In this document: positions 26,693-35,606 of the stretch, piece after piece
How positions within the stretch are numbered: the first letter of the stretch is position 1
Layout of the letters: every line of letters starts with the position of its first letter
Program-made: the position numbers and the translations under genes
The notes under the pieces: generated by a model
Databases searched by the model: none
What the model was told of the DNA's origin: nothing
What the model saw: only the letters and a program-made list of their open reading frames with translations
From: an uncultured Lacinutrix sp.
GTDB lineage: Bacteria; Bacteroidota; Bacteroidia; Flavobacteriales; Flavobacteriaceae
Assembly: GCF_947500605.1 (NCBI RefSeq)
Contig: NZ_CANMSJ010000005.1
Span: 124,001-188,000 of the forward strand
Direction of reading: 5' to 3'
DNA: 64,000 nt

Positions 26693-28288
26693 ATGCTGAA
26701 ATCTAAAAATAATCGTTTTTATTTAATTTTTGTAATACACCTTATTATTGCTCTAGGTTTTTATATTGAGAATTTAAATGCAAATTACAGTAGTTTGTCT
26801 TCCGATCTTCAAAATATTATACCTGTTGCGCAGAAGTTTGATAATCCAGAATTGTTTAAAAAGGATCTTTATGTAAATGATATAAATAATGTAAAATATT
26901 ACACACCATTTTTTGTGCAACCACTTCGATTTATAGCTAAATTCACTAATGGAGACTATGTACAAGTAATAAATATATTAAACACTATTTGTCATTTATT
27001 ATTTGGTATTCTATGGTTCTATTTAATCTATAGGTTTATTCCAGATTTTTGGATTGCTTTAATAGTATCTTTTGTAATACGAGGTATTGTTTGGTTGCCA
27101 GGATTAGAAATTTGGGGCATTGCAGACCTTTGGGCAATGATGCCAAGAACACTATATATTACTTTGTTTCCAATTCCTTTTTTAGTTATAAACCTCCGTT
27201 TAAATAGACTTGTAATATCTGGTTTCTTGATTGGATTAATTTTTAATTTTCATCCTATTACAGGATTAGGAGGTATTCTGCTTTATGTGTCATTTATTAT
27301 TTTAATGCTCTTTTTTTATAAAATAAAGGATCTTTTAAATACAAAAAATATTTTGATAATTGTTATAGCTATAGCTATCGGTATGCTTCCTTTTATCATT
27401 ACCTATTTCGGAAAAACATCAAGTACTGTTGTCTATAATATGGATGCATTTCTAGAAGCTTTTAATACTAGAATACCAAGGCTCTTTTTTGAACCACTAA
27501 CTTTTTTGAAACATTGGCTAACTTTTAAAACGTTATTCTATGTTATTCCTATCGTTTTATATTATTTGGTAACGATAAAAAATAAAAGAGAAAACACTCA
27601 AGCAAGGTTAATTATTATTTTAACACTAATTTTAATTGTTTTACCCTCTGTGAGTGTTTATGTAGAACAAGCTATTAATAATTTGTTTAATTTAAATTTT
27701 AGATTATCATTTCAGCTTATACGTAGTCAAAAAGTAGCAATAATTCCGTCATTTTTTGCGATAGCGTTTTTACTTAATCATTTTAAGAAAAAAATCGAGA
27801 ACAAATGTTTTTTACCAGTGTTAGCTTCAGTTTACTTTGTGATATTAATAGTGTGTAAACTAGAAGTTTTTAACTCTGTACCTTTTGTTGGTGATGATTT
27901 ATCAAGGTATGTTTTACCAAATAACTTAAGTTTAGGTAGTAATTATAAAGCGGAAAAAAAAGATTCAGATAAAATGGCTGAGTATATTTCTGTTAATACA
28001 GATCAAGAAGCTGTTCTATTTGGAAGTCATGTATATAGAGCTGCTACAAAGCGATCTGTTGTTTTAGACCCAAAAGGCGCTTCTATGTTAATAGAAGGTA
28101 ATCCTTCAAGATTTATACAGTGGAGAAAAGATCAAAAGCGAGTAGGAGAAGCAAAATCTATAAAAGATATTATTGCTATTTTGAAATCATTAGAGGTGAA
28201 TTATATTGTTAGTAGAAATGAAAATTATGCTATAGAATTGACAGCTATACACACAGAAGGAAATATTTCACTCTACAAGATCCAATGA
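26693..28288 (+). CDS. Polytopic membrane protein of unknown function, possibly GT-C-like
   Basis: 531 residues with about ten or more hydrophobic segments. An early loop after the first transmembrane segment (residues 30-75) contains SDLQNIIP and YYTPFFVQPLRF; a soluble C-terminal domain follows from about residue 415. First-loop acidic residues and overall topology resemble GT-C glycosyltransferases, but I recognise no named family. It starts directly after the DPM1-like gene, so use of a polyprenyl-linked sugar is a plausible idea. The next gene overlaps by 4 bases. Confidence 0.65.
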   Translation: MLKSKNNRFYLIFVIHLIIALGFYIENLNANYSSLSSDLQNIIPVAQKFDNPELFKKDLYVNDINNVKYYTPFFVQPLRFIAKFTNGDYVQVINILNTICHLLFGILWFYLIYRFIPDFWIALIVSFVIRGIVWLPGLEIWGIADLWAMMPRTLYITLFPIPFLVINLRLNRLVISGFLIGLIFNFHPITGLGGILLYVSFIILMLFFYKIKDLLNTKNILIIVIAIAIGMLPFIITYFGKTSSTVVYNMDAFLEAFNTRIPRLFFEPLTFLKHWLTFKTLFYVIPIVLYYLVTIKNKRENTQARLIIILTLILIVLPSVSVYVEQAINNLFNLNFRLSFQLIRSQKVAIIPSFFAIAFLLNHFKKKIENKCFLPVLASVYFVILIVCKLEVFNSVPFVGDDLSRYVLPNNLSLGSNYKAEKKDSDKMAEYISVNTDQEAVLFGSHVYRAATKRSVVLDPKGASMLIEGNPSRFIQWRKDQKRVGEAKSIKDIIAILKSLEVNYIVSRNENYAIELTAIHTEGNISLYKIQ

Positions 28289-29295
28289 AAAACATCCTCT
28301 ACATAGGAAATAAATTATCTTCTAAAGGTAAAACAGCAACAACTATAGACACACTTAGTAGTGCTTTAGCTACTGAAGGTTATTGTGTAAAATCTGTATC
28401 CAGTAAAAAAAATAAGTTTTTACGATTGTTAGATATGCTGTTGTCTATTATTAAAAATAAAACTTGGGCAGACTATATTTTAATAGATACTTACAGTACT
28501 CAAAACTTCTATTTTGCTTATTTAAGTAGCCAATTGTGTCGCGTTTTTAGTTTAAAATATATTCCCATTTTACATGGAGGAAACTTACCTAATCGTCTTA
28601 AAAGCAGCCCTAAATTAAGTAAAGCAGTTTTTAATAATGCGTATATAAATGTATCTCCCTCAGCGTATTTAAAATCTAATTTTGAAAGTTTAGGATATCA
28701 AAATATTACCATAATTCCAAATGCTATAGAACTAGAGCACTATACTTTTAAAAGCAGAACAATAGAAACTATTAGATTACTTTGGGTACGCTCATTTTCT
28801 GAAATATACAATCCCAAATTAGCAGTTTCTATCTTAAAAACACTTCAAGATAAAGGTTTCGAGACTAGTTTAACAATGGTTGGTCCAGATAACGATGGTA
28901 GTTTAGAGGAGACAAAAATCTTTGCGAAATCTTTAAAAGTAGATGTTAGTTTTACTGGAAAACTCTCTAAAAAAGAATGGATTACGCTTTCTAAAGATTA
29001 TAACATTTTTATAAATACTACCAATTTCGATAATATGCCAGTAAGTATAATAGAAGCTATGGCTTTGGGTTTACCGGTAATATCTACAAATGTAGGAGGT
29101 ATGCCTTTTTTAATAGCGCATAATGTAGATGGTGTTTTGGTGCCTCCTAACAATGTAGATGCTTTTACTACAGCAATTTTAAAGTTAAAAAATAATGAGA
29201 ATTTAAAAAACAACTTAGTTAAGCAAGCAAGGAAAAAAACGGAAGACTATAGTTGGCAAATAGTTAAAGAGAAATGGAAGTCTATTTTACAATAA
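28285..29295 (+). CDS. Glycosyltransferase family 4 (GT-B)
   Basis: GT4 enzyme of 336 residues: ILYIGNKLSSKGKTATT at the N-terminus, ILHGGNLPNRL, NVSPSAYLKSNF, then LLWVRSFSEIYNPKLAV, MVGPDNDGS, and TNFDNMPVSIIEAMALGLPVISTNVGGMP. ATGA overlap with the membrane protein upstream. It closes the coupled run: a 56-base gap with a promoter follows. Confidence 0.92.
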   Translation: MKNILYIGNKLSSKGKTATTIDTLSSALATEGYCVKSVSSKKNKFLRLLDMLLSIIKNKTWADYILIDTYSTQNFYFAYLSSQLCRVFSLKYIPILHGGNLPNRLKSSPKLSKAVFNNAYINVSPSAYLKSNFESLGYQNITIIPNAIELEHYTFKSRTIETIRLLWVRSFSEIYNPKLAVSILKTLQDKGFETSLTMVGPDNDGSLEETKIFAKSLKVDVSFTGKLSKKEWITLSKDYNIFINTTNFDNMPVSIIEAMALGLPVISTNVGGMPFLIAHNVDGVLVPPNNVDAFTTAILKLKNNENLKNNLVKQARKKTEDYSWQIVKEKWKSILQ

Positions 29296-29298
29296 ATA

Positions 29299-29328
29299 TT
29301 GTAAACCTCGTATTACTTATTATCTTTA
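29299..29328 (+). promoter_or_regulatory. Bacteroidota-type promoter for the glycosylphosphotransferase gene
   Basis: TTG at 29299-29301 and TATCTTTA at 29321-29328, separated by 19 bases, match the TTG / TAnnTTTG consensus with one mismatch at the final G. The expected start site leaves a short leader before the ATG at 29352. Confidence 0.5.
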
Positions 29329-29351
29329 CGCAAAACCACGTTAACTAACCA

Positions 29352-30746
29352 ATGAATAAGCAGTCTAATATTCATTTTGAAATATCTGAAAGGAAAGTCT
29401 TGCTACGACTTTTTGATGTTCTATTTGTTGGTGTTACTTTATATTTATTTAGCTCTTTTACCGCATTCGATTATTTTACTATTGATGACACACATTGGAG
29501 ATGGCTACTTGTTTTAGCTCTTTATATTATGGGTTTCGGAACCGTTTTCGAGCTTTACGATTTAAAAAAATCTAGTAAAATAGAAAGTGTTACAAGTGCC
29601 ATATTACTTACAACTTCTGTAACTGTTCTTGTTTACCTTCTAACGCCTTATTACACGCCGGTATTACCCGAAAATCGTATTCAAATCCTTTATTTTTATT
29701 TAGCGATATTGTTACCGTTAATAATCTGGAGATTGGCCTATATTACCTTTATAGCTTCTCCAAGATTTTATAAAAGAGCATTGTTGGTTGGTGAGATTTC
29801 TAGTATTCAGGCTATAGTTTTATCTTTAAAATTAGCAGATCCCAATTATCAAATTATAGGATTTATTAATTGTGAAGAGGAAAAAGAAGATCAAATTAAA
29901 TTTAACGGAATAACAGAATTTAAAGCAAACGACATTCATGAAATTATAGAAGAAGAAAACATCTCGGAAATTGTTGTTGCAAGTTATAATTCTGAAACTA
30001 TTTCTTCTTCTTTATACGTAGATTTAATAACGTTTTTAGAACGTGGTTATCCTATTAGAGAGTATAGTCAGGTATACGAAGACATGTCTTACCGAGTGCC
30101 TGTGCAGTTTATAGGTAAAGATTTTTATAAGTATTTTCCATTCAGTCGTAACAATAAAAATAAACTCTATCTCGCTTACAGACGTACTTTTGACTTAATA
30201 TTATCTGCCTTCGGGATTTTATGCTCTATTTTAATACTGCCATTTATCTTAATAGGTAATAGTATTGGTAATCGCGGACCTTTACTATATTCTCAAGAGC
30301 GAATAGGTAAAAATGGTAAGCCGTTTAAAATTTATAAATTTAGAAGCATGGTAATTAATGCCGAGTCTGGAGGCGCTGTTTGGGCGAAAAAAAATGATTC
30401 GCGAGTAACTGCTTTTGGACGTTTTTTAAGAAGCACTCGTTTAGATGAATTGCCTCAGTTAATAAATATAATTAAAGGAGACATGAGTATTATTGGACCA
30501 AGACCAGAGCGTCCAATATTTGTAAATGAATTAGCATCGGTAATACCGTTTTATCATACAAGGCATATTGTAAAACCTGGATTAACCGGTTGGGCGCAAG
30601 TAAAAGCACGTTATGGTTCTAGTGTTGATGATAGTTTGGTAAAACTAGAATACGATTTATACTATATTAAACATCGTGGATTTTTACTAGATTTTAATAT
30701 TATAGTCAAGACTCTAAGTACTGTTATCTTTTTAAGAGGACAGTAG
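29352..30746 (+). CDS. Polyprenyl glycosylphosphotransferase (initiating sugar transferase)
   Basis: Transfers a sugar-1-phosphate to undecaprenyl phosphate, the first step of the glycan. 464 residues: four N-terminal transmembrane segments (about residues 15-130), a central nucleotide-fold-like region, a fifth membrane helix near 280-305, then the bacterial sugar transferase domain with SQERIGKNGKPFKIYKFRSM, STRLDELPQLINIIKGDMS, IGPRPERP and KPGLTGWAQV. This is the WbaP/WcaJ-type layout. It has its own promoter and stands at the end of the locus. The first sugar cannot be predicted. Confidence 0.94.
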   Translation: MNKQSNIHFEISERKVLLRLFDVLFVGVTLYLFSSFTAFDYFTIDDTHWRWLLVLALYIMGFGTVFELYDLKKSSKIESVTSAILLTTSVTVLVYLLTPYYTPVLPENRIQILYFYLAILLPLIIWRLAYITFIASPRFYKRALLVGEISSIQAIVLSLKLADPNYQIIGFINCEEEKEDQIKFNGITEFKANDIHEIIEEENISEIVVASYNSETISSSLYVDLITFLERGYPIREYSQVYEDMSYRVPVQFIGKDFYKYFPFSRNNKNKLYLAYRRTFDLILSAFGILCSILILPFILIGNSIGNRGPLLYSQERIGKNGKPFKIYKFRSMVINAESGGAVWAKKNDSRVTAFGRFLRSTRLDELPQLINIIKGDMSIIGPRPERPIFVNELASVIPFYHTRHIVKPGLTGWAQVKARYGSSVDDSLVKLEYDLYYIKHRGFLLDFNIIVKTLSTVIFLRGQ

Positions 30747-30884
30747 TTTTATTCTAATCACTTTCTTAGCAGCCTTCAATAAATCTAAAAACTAAATTAG
30801 TAAATAATGTTATTTTTTTCTTCGGGAGTAGCCATTTTTCAAAATCAGATAAACTTAAAAAAGAGTTAGAAAGTATAACTGCTT

Positions 30885-32051
30885 TTAAACTTTGCGTCCT
30901 AAAAAACGTATTAAATAAATATACCTTACAGCCAATGCAATTAGTAAAGGTATAAGCGCGTAAGCATAAACCTGAACGCCAATAAACCAATGCATAGTCA
31001 TTAAACAAAGCATAATAACAAGAAACTTTAAATAACTAACAAACCAACGCTTAGGAGCACTTTTAGAGACTTGAAATAAAGCTATTAAGCTAATTGGGCA
31101 TGCCCATAGTAAGTTGTAATTGTAAGCAGTTGCAGTATGGTCTGTAGCAAACCAAAGTAGTAGTAATAGTAAGCCAATAATACCAGTTGTTGTAAAAAGT
31201 ATTACATCTAACCATTTAGAACGTTTAGCGTTTTTACTATCCTTAAAAGTGATAAATAAAATACCTAAACTTAGAAGTGAAAGAATAACTATAGGACTCG
31301 TAAAAAAACTATCTTTTTTAAATTCACCTTCTTGGGCGTAAAGTATTTTAGATGTTTTTACAATGGGTTTATTGGTGTTTTTAAAAGAAGCTTCTTCAAA
31401 AAACTGAAAGATGTTTTCTGGTAAAAACATATATTCTCTTGGGCTTGCTGTTCTATCTATAACAGAACCTAAGGCAATATCAATACCAAAGCTTCCCCAA
31501 GAATTCCAATATAAATTGTTTTGTATAAGCTCTCTAAAGGTTTCGTTTTTATAAACTTTAGGAGTCTTGTATTCTATGTTTCCATTTAAAACCGTTTCAG
31601 AGACATCACGCATTTTAGTAGCACAGTTGTCGTAGAAAAAATCGTAAAGATATGGTCTGTTTTCAGGCTTGTAATTATTACCTAAGTAATTTAAAAGTGT
31701 TTCTTTTTGGGCTTCGTTTAAATTAAGAACTTGTTCTTTTATCGTTCTATTTTGTTTTTTGTAATACGCGATAATATCTCGCGTATTAGCAGCTCCCATT
31801 AAATATTTTAATTTTCCTTTAGCGAAATTGGTATAGAAATTTGGATCTTCAAAATTATATCTTCCGTAGTCGTAAATAGCATCTAGGTATTCATTTTGTA
31901 CTCTAAAACCATTGTGTCCAAAGCTATCGTTTAATAAATTTCCTGGCCCAATAGTAATAATGCTTATTTCAGTATTATCTGTAAGTTGTGGGACTTGAGA
32001 AAACGAAAAAAAGAAAGAAAGTAGGAGTGAAGTGAGTAAAAAATTCTTCAT
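30885..32051 (-). CDS. DUF4105 / Lnb-type lipoprotein N-acyltransferase-like protein
   Basis: 388 residues with a signal peptide or anchor (1-19), a periplasmic DUF4105 domain and about five C-terminal transmembrane segments (from about residue 255). The conserved pair is visible: H46 in NDSFGHNGFR and C143 in FFYDNCATKMRD. In Bacteroides, DUF4105 proteins have been linked to N-acylation of lipoproteins (Lnb), with His and Cys as key residues. No Lnt-like gene is seen in the window. It follows the PorV/PorQ-like gene by 8 bases on the same strand. Function is by family only. Confidence 0.82.
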   Translation of the reverse strand: MKNFLLTSLLLSFFFSFSQVPQLTDNTEISIITIGPGNLLNDSFGHNGFRVQNEYLDAIYDYGRYNFEDPNFYTNFAKGKLKYLMGAANTRDIIAYYKKQNRTIKEQVLNLNEAQKETLLNYLGNNYKPENRPYLYDFFYDNCATKMRDVSETVLNGNIEYKTPKVYKNETFRELIQNNLYWNSWGSFGIDIALGSVIDRTASPREYMFLPENIFQFFEEASFKNTNKPIVKTSKILYAQEGEFKKDSFFTSPIVILSLLSLGILFITFKDSKNAKRSKWLDVILFTTTGIIGLLLLLLWFATDHTATAYNYNLLWACPISLIALFQVSKSAPKRWFVSYLKFLVIMLCLMTMHWFIGVQVYAYALIPLLIALAVRYIYLIRFLGRKV

Positions 32052-32059
32052 ATTTAATG

Positions 32060-33124
32060 TTATCTAAAAGCGCTAAAGTCTAATTTTAATGAGAATACGT
32101 TAGAATATAATGCAGCACTTTGGTCACCAATATCTGTAAAAGCATAATCTACATAAATACCTTTGTATTTAAAGCCTAGACCAAAACTTGGTTGAAAACT
32201 TAAGCTTTCGGAATTATCTATTTGTAATTCATTTTGAAAATTACCAACACCAGTTCTAAGATATATCATATCTATATAACCAAATTCAAATCCTAAAGCA
32301 GGATTTACACTTGCAAAAGATGTTGAGAAAATATCGTTGTTTTGTTCGAAACGTACATTTAAATCTAATGCTGCTTTTAAGCTATAGTCGTAATGAAAAA
32401 GGTAGCTTTTAGAAATTCCTATTTGTAGCTTAGGTATTGTAATTTCTGAAGATTCTGGTAATTCTTGATTTTGTCCTTCTACAGCACCTTGTACTCTTGC
32501 AAAAGCTTCTTCATCGTAGCTCCAAGAATTAAAAGTTGTTGTAATATCTCTAGCCATTAAGCCAAATTTCCAATTGTTATCATTTTCAAATTGAATACCG
32601 GCATCGAATCCAAATCCCCAAGAATTAGCAAAATCACCAATAATACGACGGATCACTTTGGCATTAATACCATAGTTTAAACCTTGAATAGGTAATTTTC
32701 TAGCGTAAGAAAATGTAAAACCGTAATCTGCGGTCGAGAATAAACTAATTCGGTCGTAGTTAACATTACCTTGATCGTCAATTAATTGTGTAGTGTCTAA
32801 AATATCATCCACTGCAAAACGTATTAAAGAGAATCCAATAGAGCTTCTATCGTCTAAAGGCATTGCAAATGCAGCATAATCGTAATTCGCAATGTTTGCA
32901 AAATAACTAGAGTGCATTAATGCCAGTTGGTTATCTTCTACATTAACTAATCCTGCAGGATTCCAATATCCAGCATTAACATCGTTAGTGGTAGCGGCTA
33001 CAGCATTGCTCATTCCAAGAGCAGCGGCATCAACACCAATATTCATGAATTCGTTAGAATATTTGGTTTGACTAAAAAGTGTAATAGACACTAAGGTTAG
33101 CGCAAGAGTTAGTGGTAGTTTCAA
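32060..33124 (-). CDS. PorV/PorQ-family outer-membrane protein
   Basis: About 354 residues with a signal peptide ending near LFSQ, then a FadL-like beta-barrel pattern: NIGVDAAALGMSNAVAAT and GYWNPAGLVNVEDNQ are the conserved N-terminal blocks of the PorV/PorQ group, some members of which work in the type IX secretion system. The last residue is aromatic-basic (AFR). Two TTG codons can start it (33130 and 33124); I use 33124, giving MKLPLT, a better signal-peptide start. Other type IX components are absent here, so it may be a paralogue. It is probably co-transcribed with the Lnb-like gene. Confidence 0.8.
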   Translation of the reverse strand: MKLPLTLALTLVSITLFSQTKYSNEFMNIGVDAAALGMSNAVAATTNDVNAGYWNPAGLVNVEDNQLALMHSSYFANIANYDYAAFAMPLDDRSSIGFSLIRFAVDDILDTTQLIDDQGNVNYDRISLFSTADYGFTFSYARKLPIQGLNYGINAKVIRRIIGDFANSWGFGFDAGIQFENDNNWKFGLMARDITTTFNSWSYDEEAFARVQGAVEGQNQELPESSEITIPKLQIGISKSYLFHYDYSLKAALDLNVRFEQNNDIFSTSFASVNPALGFEFGYIDMIYLRTGVGNFQNELQIDNSESLSFQPSFGLGFKYKGIYVDYAFTDIGDQSAALYSNVFSLKLDFSAFR

Positions 33125-33138
33125 TGGCAATTTTTTTA

Positions 33139-33169
33139 CAAAGATGGTATAAATTTTCTATTTACTCAA
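33139..33169 (-). promoter_or_regulatory. Promoter for the PorV/PorQ-like and Lnb-like genes
   Basis: Read on the - strand, TTG (33169-33167) and CATCTTTG (33146-33139) lie 20 bases apart; one mismatch to TAnnTTTG. The TTG falls inside the left arm of the inverted repeat described for this gap. Confidence 0.45.
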
Positions 33170-33261
33170 AACAAATAGGTTTTAGAGAATTTAGAGCTCA
33201 TGATTTCAACAAAATAAGGAAGAAAAGAACGTCTATAAAAACCTAAATTCTATTTGTTTTG
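33167..33261. repeat. Imperfect long inverted repeat between divergent genes
   Basis: Arms CAAAACAAATAG (33167-33178) and CTATTTGTTTTG (33250-33261) are perfect 12-base complements. A second complementary pair, GAATTTAG (33187-33194) and CTAAATTC (33243-33250), extends the stem with an 8-base bulge on one side, enclosing about 48 bases. It sits between the PorV/PorQ-like gene and pssA. Confidence 0.6.
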
Positions 33262-33351
33262 GGTATCTATTTAAACTTCAAATTAAATACTATATTGTAT
33301 AGTGTTATATTAAATTGAAATACTTTACTATTTTTACCAAAAAACCAACCC

Positions 33352-34098
33352 ATGCAAATTAAAAAATTTATTCCAAATTTTATAACACTTCTTAATCTGT
33401 TATGTGGAAGTATCGCTGTATTATTTGCGGTTAATAACCTTTTTGTTACTTCGGCATTATTTGTTTTTTTAGGTATCTTTTTCGATTTTTTCGATGGGCT
33501 TTTAGCACGTAAACTAAATGTGCAAAGCGAACTAGGTTTACAGTTAGATTCTCTAGCCGATATGGTTACTAGTGGTCTAGTGCCTGGTATTGTTCTTTAT
33601 AAACTTATAGCCATTGCTGTAGATGCGCCACCTATGGCAGCTTCTAATGAATGGTCTTTACATTGGTCTGGATTTTCAATGTCTTTTGTACCAATTATTG
33701 GATTGTTTGTAACTTTAGCTTCGGCTTACAGGCTAGCAACATTTAATTTAGACGAAGACCAACAGACGTATTTTAAAGGTCTACCAACTCCTGCGAACAC
33801 ATTACTTATTATGTCGTTGCCATTAATTATGGAGTTTCAACATAACGATGCTATTAATGCTATTATACTAAACAAATGGTTTTTAATTGGGCTTGCTCTT
33901 TTAAGTTGCTACTTGCTTAATTCGGGTATTAAGCTATTTGCTTTAAAATTTAAAGACTATAGTTTTAAAAATAATGCAATGCGCTACGTTTTTATTATTC
34001 TAAGTCTAGTTTTATTAATTGTACTGCATTTTGCAGCAATACCAGTAATTATATTATTATATATTCTTCTTTCTTTAATTCAAAATAACAAAAACTAA
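33352..34098 (+). CDS. pssA: CDP-diacylglycerol-serine O-phosphatidyltransferase
   Basis: Makes phosphatidylserine from CDP-diacylglycerol, the precursor of phosphatidylethanolamine. 248 residues, about seven to eight transmembrane segments. The CDP-alcohol phosphatidyltransferase motif is exact: D48 G49, A52 R53, G62, D66 and D70 (DG-x2-AR-x8-G-x3-D-x3-D). The N-terminal IPNFITLLNLLCG is typical of bacterial type II PssA. The next gene overlaps by one base. Confidence 0.92.
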   Translation: MQIKKFIPNFITLLNLLCGSIAVLFAVNNLFVTSALFVFLGIFFDFFDGLLARKLNVQSELGLQLDSLADMVTSGLVPGIVLYKLIAIAVDAPPMAASNEWSLHWSGFSMSFVPIIGLFVTLASAYRLATFNLDEDQQTYFKGLPTPANTLLIMSLPLIMEFQHNDAINAIILNKWFLIGLALLSCYLLNSGIKLFALKFKDYSFKNNAMRYVFIILSLVLLIVLHFAAIPVIILLYILLSLIQNNKN

Positions 34099-34907
34099 TG
34101 GGTCAAATTATTTTTACACTTATTATGCTAGTGGCTTTACAAGCTGTTTTAGGTTTCGATAACTTATTATACATTTCTTTAGAATCTAAAAAAGCACCAC
34201 TCTCCGAACAAAAAAGTGTGCGTAAAAAAGGAATTTTAATCGCTATTGTTTTAAGGATAATATTATTATTTGTGTTAGTAAAAGTTATCGTCTTTTTTCA
34301 AGAACCTTTTTCTTGGCTAACAGGAGAAATAGAAGATATTGTAAAGTTTTCGTTTAACGGCCACAGTATTATTGTACTTGTTGGTGGCGCTTTTATTGTT
34401 TATACTGCTATAAAAGAAATCTGGCACATGATTTCGCTTCAAGAAAATAGCCATAAAGTAGAAGATGCCGAGCGTGGTACAAAAACCGCAAAAGCAGCAA
34501 TTACAAGTATTGTGATTATGAATTTGGTGTTTTCTTTCGATTCTATTTTAGCAGCCATTGGTTTAACAAGAGAGATTGAAGATTCTACAGTCGCTTTTAT
34601 AGTTATGGCCATTGCTATTGTAGCTAGTGGATTATTAATGCTATTTATGGCCGATAAGATTTCTAGCTTTTTATCTAAAAACAGAATGTACGAAGTCTTA
34701 GGTTTATTCATTCTATTTATAGTTGGAATTATGTTGATTACCGAAGGTGGCCATTTGGCTCACTTATATTTCTTTGGAAATGAAATTGTACCAATGAGTA
34801 AAACAACGTTCTATTTTGTAATTGCCATTCTTGTAATTGTAGATGTTGTACAAGGTCGCTACCAAAAGAAGCTATTAAAGGAGAATAATAAATCAGAAAA
34901 GGCTTAA
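34098..34907 (+). CDS. TerC family integral membrane protein
   Basis: 269 residues, about seven hydrophobic segments. TerC hallmarks: LGFDNLLYISL near residue 20 and VMNLVFSFDSILAAIGL near residue 145, each carrying a conserved acidic residue inside a membrane helix. TerC relatives are best known from tellurite resistance, but in several bacteria act in manganese export or metal loading of exported proteins. No ter operon is nearby. Overlap of one base with pssA suggests co-transcription. Confidence 0.88.
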   Translation: MGQIIFTLIMLVALQAVLGFDNLLYISLESKKAPLSEQKSVRKKGILIAIVLRIILLFVLVKVIVFFQEPFSWLTGEIEDIVKFSFNGHSIIVLVGGAFIVYTAIKEIWHMISLQENSHKVEDAERGTKTAKAAITSIVIMNLVFSFDSILAAIGLTREIEDSTVAFIVMAIAIVASGLLMLFMADKISSFLSKNRMYEVLGLFILFIVGIMLITEGGHLAHLYFFGNEIVPMSKTTFYFVIAILVIVDVVQGRYQKKLLKENNKSEKA

Positions 34908-34924
34908 ACTAAAAAACTTATTAG

Positions 34925-35521
34925 ATGAAAGATTTAAAATTCCCTTTACAATTCAGTTTCCATATCGGTACACTTGCAAACGATTTTACCGCTAAAGATG
35001 CAAATGGTAAGACAGTAGCTTATGTAAAGCAAAAAATGTTTAAGCTTAAAGAAGCGATTACTATATATTCAGATTCTAATAAAACAAACGTTGCTTATAC
35101 TATTGCAGCAAACCAATGGTTAGATTTTTCTGCAGCTTATGCATTAAAAGATGCAAATGGTTCTATAATTGGTAAAGTGGCTAGAAAAGGTTGGGCTTCG
35201 ATATGGAAGGCTAATTACGAAATTATAGACCAGCACGATAAAATACAATACCACATTAAAGAACACAATGCTTGGGTAAAGGTTTTAGACTCTATATTGG
35301 GAGAAATACCTGTTTTAGGATTCTTTACAGGTTACTTATTTAATCCTACTTATAATGTTACTAATTTAAGAGATGAGATTATTGTAAAGCTGAAAAAAGA
35401 GCCTTCTTTCTTCGGAAAAGAGTTTAAAGTAGAACTTCTTAAACCAATAGATAATGACGACGACGATCGTATTATGCTTAGTTTAATGATGATGGTTTTA
35501 CTAGAGAGACGTAGAGGTTAG
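34925..35521 (+). CDS. LURP-one / scramblase-like (Tubby-fold) protein
   Basis: 198 residues, no signal peptide. Repeated short strands with the pattern DANGKTVAYVKQKMF, LKEAITIYSD, and KDANGSIIGKVARKGW fit the LURP-one/phospholipid-scramblase-like fold. A hydrophobic stretch (LGEIPVLGFFTGYLF) lies near residue 130. A acidic run of four aspartates precedes a methionine-rich C-terminus. Bacterial members have no settled function. It ends before a bidirectional terminator. Confidence 0.7.
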   Translation: MKDLKFPLQFSFHIGTLANDFTAKDANGKTVAYVKQKMFKLKEAITIYSDSNKTNVAYTIAANQWLDFSAAYALKDANGSIIGKVARKGWASIWKANYEIIDQHDKIQYHIKEHNAWVKVLDSILGEIPVLGFFTGYLFNPTYNVTNLRDEIIVKLKKEPSFFGKEFKVELLKPIDNDDDDRIMLSLMMMVLLERRRG

Positions 35522-35540
35522 CATAAATTATTAAAGCATA

Positions 35541-35578
35541 AAAAAACACCATTGGTAAATTACTAATGGTGTTTTTTT
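35541..35578. terminator. Bidirectional terminator between convergent genes
   Basis: A-tract, stem CACCATT (35547-35553) with AATGGTG (35565-35571), further inner pairing GGTA/TACT, then seven Ts. The A and T tracts serve both strands, ending the LURP-one-like gene and lptB. Confidence 0.9.
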
Positions 35579-35606
35579 GTTGTAAAATATTTCTTTATTA
35601 TTTCTT

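Noticed and set aside
30766-31008. Small - strand open frame of 80 codons at the end of the Lnb-like gene
   Set aside because: It overlaps the Lnb-like gene in another frame, is rich in unusual residue runs and has no motif; judged a shadow frame.
34098-34907. Tellurite resistance function for the TerC protein
   Set aside because: No other ter genes are nearby; the family covers metal-related roles in many bacteria.
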